From CAZTWC01 sp964617105 [NCBI: uncultured Myxococcia bacterium] (lineage in GTDB: Bacteria; CAZTWC01), in assembly GCA_964617105.1 (NCBI GenBank), contig CAZTWC010000265.1, positions 1 through 5,147 of the forward strand: a stretch of DNA of 5,147 nucleotides, read 5' to 3'. Below, one piece after another: positions 1 to 5,147 of the stretch. The position numbers and the translations under genes are program-made. Each line of letters begins with the position of its first letter. The stretch's first letter is position 1. The notes below the pieces were generated by a model that worked only from the letters and a program-made list of their open reading frames with translations, was not told where the DNA came from and made no database searches.

Positions 1-1480
1 ATTTATTGCAGCCTCTTCGTTCATAAATAGCATCCGGTTTCCACTCCAGTTTGTAAAATTTCCCAATATCCAACGGTTTCTTTACCGGTACTTTCTGAGC
101 ACAGGTACAGAGTTTCCTAATCAGGCGTTGAGCAATAACACAATTTAAGGAAGAAGCGATAAGCCAGGGCATAATGCCTAAATCTTCCATACGGGTGATG
201 ACCGCAATAGCGTCATTGGTGTGTAAGGTGCTTAACACCAAATGACCGGTCTGGGAAGCCCGCATAGAAGTAGATGCAGTTTCAGCGTCCCGGACCTCAC
301 CGATCATAATTACGTTGGGGTCTTGCCGTAAAATCGATTTTAAACCAGCAGCAAAAGTGGTTCCAACCTTCTCGTCCACCTGGACCTGGTTGATTCCCTT
401 GATTTGATACTCTACCGGATCTTCAATAGTAATAATACTGGTAACTTTCATTTTCAGCCAATTAAGCGCTGAGTAGAGAGTGGTGGTTTTACCGCTGCCG
501 GTTGGACCGGTTACCAAAATCATTCCCTGGGGCTGAGAAAGATAATTTTGCAATATTTTCATATGTTCGGGGGTAAACCCCAGTTTTTCCAGGGGGACCT
601 GGGCTGATTCCGGTTTTAGCACCCTGATTACCACTCTTTCACCAAAATAAGTGGGCAAGGTGGAAATTCTCAAATCGTAAATTTTTTCTTTTACTTTTAC
701 CTTGGTCCGGCCATCCTGGGAACGCCGTCGTTCAGATATATCCAGGTCACTGGAAATTTTAATTCTGGATACCAGGGGTGCATGAACCCGCCGGGGAATG
801 GCATAAACATCCTGCAGTATTCCATCGGTGCGATAACGAACATTTACATTGTGTTCTCCCGGTTCAATATGAATGTCAGAGGCATTGGATTGAAGTGAAT
901 CGGATATAATGGAATTGAACAGTTTAATTATTGGTGCCTGGCCGCCTTGTTCCAATAATTCCTCTGCGGTTAACTCGGTGGTGTCCATCTTGGAAACCAA
1001 CTCAATGGCCTCTTCGGGAGCTAAATCATCTATTAAGTCGAAAACAACAGAATCGAAATCATAGTAGCGGGCAATTGCTTCCAAAATATCTCTTTTAGCG
1101 GCCATTTTGGTTACAACGCGGTATCCGGTGCTGAATTCCAGGTTGCTGACTATATCGTATTGAAGCGGATCTGAGGTAGCGATAACAATCTGTCTGTCCT
1201 TGTATTCAATGGGAATTATATTGTATTCTTGAATAAGTTTTGGGGGAATCAAAGCCAGAACTTCTGAAGATATAAGAATTTCATCCAGGTCTATAAAGGG
1301 GATATTCAACTGTTGGGAGATAGCCATTGCTATTTGTTGTTCTGTGACCATCTCTTGCTCTACCAGTATGACTCCCAGCGGTTTTTTGCTACGGCGCTGT
1401 AAATCCAAGGCGCGATTGAGATCTTCTTCGATCAGTAGTTTAGCATCTAATAGAATCTCTCCCAGTCTTTTTTTGGCCAT
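1..1480 (-). CDS. GspE/PilB-family type II secretion / type IV pilus assembly ATPase (C-terminus cut by window edge)
   Basis: Hexameric cytoplasmic ATPase that powers assembly of a type IV pilus or a type II secretion pseudopilus at the inner membrane. I translated 493 residues from the minus strand; the frame stays open to the left edge, so roughly the last 70-80 residues are missing. Residues 5-57 are an MshEN-type domain (two 24-residue RLG...Q motifs with a 5-residue spacer), followed by the rest of the T2SSE N-terminal region to about 140. The ATPase core has Walker A GPTGSGKTT (325-333), Asp box TIEDPVEY (351-358), Walker B region VIMIGEVRD (390-398) and His box GHLVLSTLHTNDA (412-424). 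A cysteine-bearing segment follows (C458, C460, C491). The start is fixed: an in-frame TAG lies four codons upstream and an AGGAA site precedes the ATG by 6 bases. It is divergent from kdsA. PilB versus GspE cannot be decided without the neighbouring pilus or secretion genes, which lie outside the window. Confidence 0.95.
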   Translation of the reverse strand, partial: MAKKRLGEILLDAKLLIEEDLNRALDLQRRSKKPLGVILVEQEMVTEQQIAMAISQQLNIPFIDLDEILISSEVLALIPPKLIQEYNIIPIEYKDRQIVIATSDPLQYDIVSNLEFSTGYRVVTKMAAKRDILEAIARYYDFDSVVFDLIDDLAPEEAIELVSKMDTTELTAEELLEQGGQAPIIKLFNSIISDSLQSNASDIHIEPGEHNVNVRYRTDGILQDVYAIPRRVHAPLVSRIKISSDLDISERRRSQDGRTKVKVKEKIYDLRISTLPTYFGERVVIRVLKPESAQVPLEKLGFTPEHMKILQNYLSQPQGMILVTGPTGSGKTTTLYSALNWLKMKVTSIITIEDPVEYQIKGINQVQVDEKVGTTFAAGLKSILRQDPNVIMIGEVRDAETASTSMRASQTGHLVLSTLHTNDAIAVITRMEDLGIMPWLIASSLNCVIAQRLIRKLCTCAQKVPVKKPLDIGKFYKLEWKPDAIYERRGCNK

Positions 1481-1486
1481 GGTTGA

Positions 1487-1491
1487 TTCCT
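1487..1491 (-). promoter_or_regulatory. Ribosome binding site of the GspE/PilB-family gene
   Basis: AGGAA on the minus strand, six bases before the ATG at 1480. It overlaps an in-frame TAG (1490-1492), so translation cannot begin further upstream in this frame without terminating. This decides the start. Confidence 0.7.
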
Positions 1492-1555
1492 AATTAGTGT
1501 CTGTTTTATTTTCATACATGTGATCACTCATATATTTTTGGCCCTTAAAATATTA

Positions 1556-1584
1556 ATTTTGCCGTTTTTTCAACCGGTTGTCAA
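1556..1584 (-). promoter_or_regulatory. Candidate sigma-70 promoter for the GspE/PilB-family gene
   Basis: On the minus strand a perfect -35 TTGACA (1584-1579) is followed after 17 bases by CAAAAT (1561-1556), which matches four of six positions of the TATAAT consensus. Transcription would begin near 1549 and give a leader of about 70 bases. The -35 is convincing and the -10 is weak. The surrounding DNA is AT-rich, so chance matches are possible. Confidence 0.4.
1571..1580. promoter_or_regulatory. Perfect 10-bp palindrome CAACCGGTTG, possible operator
   Basis: CAACCGGTTG equals its own reverse complement. It lies in the divergent gap, overlapping the end of the candidate minus-strand -35 box and the -35/-10 spacer, where a bound repressor could block RNA polymerase. 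The symmetry does not extend beyond 10 bp and no second copy is seen in the gap. I do not recognise it as the site of a particular regulator, so the operator role is inference only. Confidence 0.25.
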
Positions 1585-1609
1585 TAAATATCTTTACCAT
1601 GATTTCGAC

Positions 1610-1638
1610 TTGACCTTTTTCTGTTCCAAGAGTACAAG
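1610..1638 (+). promoter_or_regulatory. Candidate sigma-70 promoter for kdsA
   Basis: TTGACC (1610-1615, five of six to the -35 consensus) is followed after 17 bases by TACAAG (1633-1638, four of six to the -10 consensus). A start near 1645 would give a leader of about 34 bases that includes the GGAG ribosome binding site. A better-looking extended -10 (TGATATAAA, 1655-1663) lies downstream, but its transcript would begin at or inside the ribosome binding site, so this pair is preferred. Confidence 0.35.
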
Positions 1639-1666
1639 TTTAATGAACTAAACCTGATATAAAAAT

Positions 1667-1670
1667 GGAG
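1667..1670 (+). promoter_or_regulatory. Ribosome binding site of kdsA
   Basis: GGAG sits eight bases before the ATG at 1679, a normal spacing. The alternative in-frame GTG at 1670 shares its first base with this site and has no purine-rich site of its own at proper spacing, so this element settles the start at 1679. Confidence 0.65.
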
Positions 1671-1678
1671 TGTATCCT

Positions 1679-2497
1679 ATGCTGCAATTCAATAAACTAT
1701 TTGTTATTGCTGGCCCCTGTGTGATTGAAGGGGAAGAGATGATTATGGAGATTGCCGGATCTTTAAAAGAGATCACTGATTCACTCTCATTACCACTAAT
1801 ATTCAAATCCTCTTTTGACAAGGCCAACCGTTCAGTTTACTCGGGATTTCGAGGACCGGGATTAGATGAGGGATTGCGCATTTTATCAGCAGTAAAGGAA
1901 AAATACCATCTCCCCATATTAACTGATATTCACCTGCCCCTTCAGGCTCCTAAGGTTGCAACAGTGGCTGATATTCTACAGATACCGGCCTTTTTATGCC
2001 GCCAGACAGACCTGTTGATCGCAGCAGTTGAAACCGGCAAAGGGTTAAATTTAAAAAAAGGACAGTTTGTAGCACCGGCTGATATGAAAGGGGTGTTGAG
2101 TAAAATTTTAGCAATAGATAAACAGGCGGTAGTTAAAAACAGAGTTCTCTTAACCGAAAGAGGTAGCAGTTTTGGATATAACAACCTGGTAGTGGATATG
2201 CGCTCCATCAAAATCATGGGGGAGTTGGGATGCCCGGTTGTATTCGATGCCACCCATTCGGTGCAACTGCCTTCGGCCCAGGGTTACCAGTCAGGAGGGG
2301 AAAGAGAATTCGTGGAACCGCTGGCCTTAGCCGCCGTGGCCGCCGGCGCACAAGGTCTTTTCCTGGAAGTACATCAAAACCCTCCTCAGGCCAAATGTGA
2401 CAGCGCCAGCATGATCGATCTTGCCACTTTTGAAAGTCTATTAAAAAAATGCCTGGGAATCTATGAACTGTTAGAAAAGTTCCCGTCCAAGAATTAA
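1679..2497 (+). CDS. kdsA: 3-deoxy-8-phosphooctulonate synthase (Kdo-8-phosphate synthase), metal-dependent type
   Basis: Cytoplasmic enzyme that condenses phosphoenolpyruvate with D-arabinose 5-phosphate to give Kdo 8-phosphate, the committed step toward the Kdo sugar joining lipid A to the LPS core. From the ATG at 1679 it has 272 residues, close to the family's usual length, so it looks complete. Family signatures are IAGPC (10-14), KSSFDKANRS (43-52), TDIH (82-85), IPAFLCRQTDLL (102-113), KKGQF (126-130), LTERGSSFGYNNLVVDMRS (158-176) and DATHSVQLP (190-198). C14, H193, E230 and D241 match the four metal ligands of the Aquifex-type enzyme; the metal-free E. coli type has Asn at the first position. 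An in-frame GTG at 1670 would add three residues but overlaps the GGAG site. No other Kdo or LPS gene is adjacent: the next gene is convergent after 42 bases. The related DAHP synthase family is excluded by the KANRS and RQTDLL signatures. Confidence 0.97.
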   Translation: MLQFNKLFVIAGPCVIEGEEMIMEIAGSLKEITDSLSLPLIFKSSFDKANRSVYSGFRGPGLDEGLRILSAVKEKYHLPILTDIHLPLQAPKVATVADILQIPAFLCRQTDLLIAAVETGKGLNLKKGQFVAPADMKGVLSKILAIDKQAVVKNRVLLTERGSSFGYNNLVVDMRSIKIMGELGCPVVFDATHSVQLPSAQGYQSGGEREFVEPLALAAVAAGAQGLFLEVHQNPPQAKCDSASMIDLATFESLLKKCLGIYELLEKFPSKN

Positions 2498-2539
2498 TTT
2501 CGTAGTAATCATCACTCTTGCCAATCTTAAGTTTCATCA
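2498..2539. other. Convergent 42-bp gap between kdsA and plsB, no terminator seen
   Basis: The two genes end facing each other with 42 bases between their stop codons. I find no GC-rich inverted repeat followed by a T-run on either strand. There is only a short direct repeat of TCATCACT and a weak imperfect dyad, AGTAATCATCACT. Termination may be Rho-dependent, or may lie inside the opposing gene; the sequence does not show which. Confidence 0.5.
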
Positions 2540-5140
2540 CTATAATTCAAGGAGTTTAGTGTTGTAGTTATCTAACCTGATCTTTAAATTCATTAACTCT
2601 CTTTTCTTTTCCGGCGATGAATTCAATTTGATAAACAAAGGCCAATATTTTTTACGCCTGGACTTTATCTCCATAAATTCTGATTGGATAATGCCTATAT
2701 CGGTCAGGTATATAATCAAGTTCTTCATGTAATCTTTGGATATGGATTCATGCGATTTGATGTGGCCGTTATAATAGAAAAACATGATCTCCTTTAACAT
2801 CTGGTTTAAAAACTCTTTCTCCTGGACATAACTTTCTTCCAAATGGCTTATCACCTGCAATCCAGCCCAGTAAGAATCGATAAAGTTTAGTATCAGCCTG
2901 GTTAAAAGAGCCACTTTGTAATCATCCTTAACAAACACAGTCCCCTTTTGGGTATCGAGTTTTAAAAGGCGCCATTGAACCATTTTGTTCAAGTTGTTTT
3001 CAAACACCTGTTCATAAGGTTTGTCTGTCTTGTACACGAATTCGTACTTAAAAAGCCGGCTAAAAAACAGAACTTTTTCCTGCAATTCATCCAGGGGGAT
3101 ATTATCCTCATGTTCCGATACTATAATTGCCGCGGATATAAGAGAAAAAGGGACAAAAAAGTTAATGATATTGTTTTTGTAGTAATCTAAAGCCAGTCGC
3201 AACTCCTGAGGTACATAATATATGGTCTTGTTCTTGTGTCGCCAGGCCTTTATATTACCGTATTTGACAAAACGTTCAGCGGCTTGCAAATAGGCTTTTT
3301 TCCTGATTTCCACCTGATTTTGTAAGGTTCTGGACAGATTATGGTTGCCGGTTTTTTTTAAGAGTTGAAATAAATACTCACTGTTGGCAACCAATCCTAC
3401 GCTATCCTGACCTCTAAAACGGCTGGTTAATGTCACCGTGGCCACTATCGCCGAGGGGGTAATCATGCTAGCCTTACTAATTTCGTACGCCAGCCGGTTG
3501 CCCAAACTCTTGGTCACTTGCCGGATATCTTCTTTTTTGCAATTATCTGGATTAATGCCAAACTTTTTAAAATATTTTTTTAAAGATAAAGGTTTGCTGC
3601 AATTCAAATAGATCTGGCCATAACGAACTTTAAGTACTTTTCGGCTTTCCAGCAGACTGGAGATATTCTCCTTTATTTTATCTCCCCCTTCCAATTCATG
3701 GACATACGCCTTCTCTTCTATAATTTTTTCATACCCCACCGACATGGGAATCAGGTAGATATCACGAGTTGGATCTTGGCAAAACGCCTCCAATTCCATC
3801 CCCAAAATCCCAAACTTGGGGCTCAACACCTTACCGGTGCGAGACCGGCCGCCCTCGATAAAAAATTCCTGGGTAAATCCAGCCTGCATCAGTTTTTTAA
3901 TATAGGTTTTAAAAGTGGCGGAATAGAGTTGTTTTCCTTTAAAAGTCCGGCGCATAAAAAATGCTCCGCAACCTCTAAAAATCGGGCCCAAAGGCCAAAA
4001 AGAGAGATTTATGCCAGAAGCGATATAAGGGGTGGCCATGTTATGGTGGAATAAAATCCAGGAAATTATCAAATAATCGATATGAGACTTGTGCCCAGGA
4101 CACAAAAGCACTGGGTTGTTGCGCTGCAATTGGCGAATTTTCTCTAAATCCTTCTGGTCAACAATTATACCCTCATAGATTTTATTCCAAAGGTAAGCGC
4201 AGATTTGGTAGGTTATCTTGATATACTGGTATTTATATCTGGCGGCTATCTCCTGTAAATATTTACGCGCCTGATGTTGCACGTTGTTTATATTGGTGTC
4301 ACCATCCATAGCCGTTTGCCGCATCACCTTCTGTAATATCGGATCCTTAAGGCAATATTCCTGTAATTGATAAACCGATGCCAAAGGGGGGCCCAGCACG
4401 GCAGTGTCTTCAGACCTGATGTTCTCCAGCAATCCATCTTTTATTTTTTGGGCCAACTCTAATTCCGAACAGTTTTTGTGCTGATCCGCTATTATCTTCA
4501 TGTCCAGGGGGGTGCCGATTTTGACAAAGGCATTTTTATAATTACGCATCATGTAATAGATTGCGCTAAGATGCCCCGAAGGTTCATTGGGTTCTCCGGT
4601 TACAGGTAATTTCTGTTTATCGGAGGAGTGTGGTATTTTTCGCCAATAGACCATCTGAGAGATCAGTTGAAAAGGGATATCGGACTCTCGTTGAATTTTT
4701 ACCAGCCATTGTAAGTATCGATCTATATTATAATTACCATTTTCAGCGCCAAAAGAGTCGGCGCGATTAATAAACAGCAGAGAAGATTTTCCTTGCCTGC
4801 AAATCTGTTGAAACAGTTCCGCATCGCTATGTCTCTGGCGGGAAAAGATGCTTCCCATTGCGGAGGTAAAAGGTTGCCACAGGTAACGATTTGGACCATT
4901 GGAAAAAAAGGCCAGGGGCAATTCATATTCGAGGGCAGCATAATTCAAATATAAAAAATTTATATAGCAATAGTTGCGCATGAAATAGATAACGGGTCCC
5001 TTTTGAGCGGCCTGCTGTACCACTTCAATATCCTCAAAAGAGTATTTAATGTCCTTAAAAAAACGGAAAAATAAATTCTTTATTAATACACCGTGCTTTC
5101 GGTGCATAATTGGCAAACAACTATTTGTCTCTTTTTCCAT
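2540..5140 (-). CDS. plsB: Glycerol-3-phosphate 1-O-acyltransferase (PlsB)
   Basis: Membrane-associated enzyme that moves a fatty acyl group from acyl-CoA or acyl-ACP to position 1 of sn-glycerol 3-phosphate, giving lysophosphatidate, the first step of phospholipid synthesis. All four acyltransferase blocks are present: HKSHID (350-355, catalytic H350/D355), GAFFMRRTF (392-400), FFIEGGRSRTG (426-436) and LIPMSVGYE (463-471). The spacing from H350 to R398, E429 and P465 equals that of E. coli PlsB as I recall it (H306, R354, E385, P421). The helical C-terminal part also matches PlsB, for example ALDYYKNNIINFFVP (650-664). At 866 residues it is somewhat longer than E. coli PlsB (about 807), mainly before the active site. 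The N-terminal lobe (about 47-215) resembles a degenerate acyltransferase copy. An in-frame TAG directly precedes the ATG, so this is the most upstream start; M12 is a less likely alternative. Only seven upstream bases are visible, so promoter and ribosome binding site cannot be judged. No partner gene is visible. Confidence 0.95.
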   Translation of the reverse strand: MEKETNSCLPIMHRKHGVLIKNLFFRFFKDIKYSFEDIEVVQQAAQKGPVIYFMRNYCYINFLYLNYAALEYELPLAFFSNGPNRYLWQPFTSAMGSIFSRQRHSDAELFQQICRQGKSSLLFINRADSFGAENGNYNIDRYLQWLVKIQRESDIPFQLISQMVYWRKIPHSSDKQKLPVTGEPNEPSGHLSAIYYMMRNYKNAFVKIGTPLDMKIIADQHKNCSELELAQKIKDGLLENIRSEDTAVLGPPLASVYQLQEYCLKDPILQKVMRQTAMDGDTNINNVQHQARKYLQEIAARYKYQYIKITYQICAYLWNKIYEGIIVDQKDLEKIRQLQRNNPVLLCPGHKSHIDYLIISWILFHHNMATPYIASGINLSFWPLGPIFRGCGAFFMRRTFKGKQLYSATFKTYIKKLMQAGFTQEFFIEGGRSRTGKVLSPKFGILGMELEAFCQDPTRDIYLIPMSVGYEKIIEEKAYVHELEGGDKIKENISSLLESRKVLKVRYGQIYLNCSKPLSLKKYFKKFGINPDNCKKEDIRQVTKSLGNRLAYEISKASMITPSAIVATVTLTSRFRGQDSVGLVANSEYLFQLLKKTGNHNLSRTLQNQVEIRKKAYLQAAERFVKYGNIKAWRHKNKTIYYVPQELRLALDYYKNNIINFFVPFSLISAAIIVSEHEDNIPLDELQEKVLFFSRLFKYEFVYKTDKPYEQVFENNLNKMVQWRLLKLDTQKGTVFVKDDYKVALLTRLILNFIDSYWAGLQVISHLEESYVQEKEFLNQMLKEIMFFYYNGHIKSHESISKDYMKNLIIYLTDIGIIQSEFMEIKSRRKKYWPLFIKLNSSPEKKRELMNLKIRLDNYNTKLLEL

Positions 5141-5147
5141 CTATTTC

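Noticed and set aside
1520-1527. GTGATCAC as a CRP-type site
   Set aside because: The CRP consensus needs TGTGA and TCACA separated by six bases. Here the half-sites abut, so the match is only a short palindrome.
1490-1531. A 13-codon minus-strand reading frame (MSDHMYENKTDTN) ending inside the ATPase ribosome binding site, possibly a leader peptide
   Set aside because: It has no clear ribosome binding site and no attenuator-like codon run or hairpin. Its value is that its stop fixes the upstream limit of the ATPase start.
1655-1663. Extended -10-like TGATATAAA close to kdsA
   Set aside because: Transcription would begin near 1670, removing most of the GGAG ribosome binding site, and no -35 box lies at a good distance.
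1670-1678. GTG start for kdsA, adding three residues
   Set aside because: The GTG overlaps the GGAG ribosome binding site that serves the ATG at 1679, and no separate site precedes it at proper spacing.
1942-2540. Two minus-strand open frames of about 100 codons across kdsA
   Set aside because: They lie antisense to an unmistakable conserved gene, their translations resemble no family I know, and they lack ribosome binding sites. They are shadows of the KdsA frame.
2975-4941. Short open frames within plsB (2975-3190 +, 3698-4054 +, 4723-4941 -)
   Set aside because: They overlap the PlsB coding frame, whose conserved blocks run through the region. Their translations show no recognisable domain.

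Overview
The window holds three protein-coding genes and two short intergenic gaps. It reads as ordinary chromosome from a Gram-negative (diderm) bacterium with somewhat AT-leaning DNA. It carries a Kdo-8-phosphate synthase gene, which implies lipopolysaccharide. It also carries a type IV pilus / type II secretion ATPase and a full-length PlsB-type glycerol-3-phosphate acyltransferase. The style of these proteins (metal-type KdsA, PlsB with a long N-terminal lobe, MshEN-type ATPase) would suit Desulfobacterota or a neighbouring lineage, but that placement is inference, not something the sequence proves.

Layout. Positions 1-1480 (minus strand) encode a GspE/PilB-family ATPase whose C-terminus runs off the left edge. 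A gap of about 200 bases follows, with candidate divergent promoters and a perfect 10-bp palindrome. Positions 1679-2497 (plus strand) encode KdsA; the ATG at 1679 is preferred over an upstream GTG that overlaps the ribosome binding site. A 42-base convergent gap with no visible hairpin terminator separates it from a minus-strand gene at 2540-5140 encoding PlsB. That gene's ATG lies seven bases from the right edge, directly after an in-frame stop.

How they relate. All three proteins act at or for the cell envelope. KdsA makes the sugar that links lipid A to the core, PlsB makes the first acylated intermediate of phospholipid synthesis, and the ATPase powers a pilus or secretion pseudopilus. 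They are transcribed in divergent/convergent arrangement, so they are not one operon, and the shared envelope theme may be coincidence. I see no mobile elements, RNA genes, CRISPR arrays or defence genes.

Most worth a second look are an apparent degenerate acyltransferase copy in the N-terminal half of PlsB, a tandem MshEN cyclic-di-GMP-type motif with substituted central glycines in the ATPase, and a CxC in place of the usual CxxC in that ATPase's zinc-binding segment. None of these amounts to a new system.
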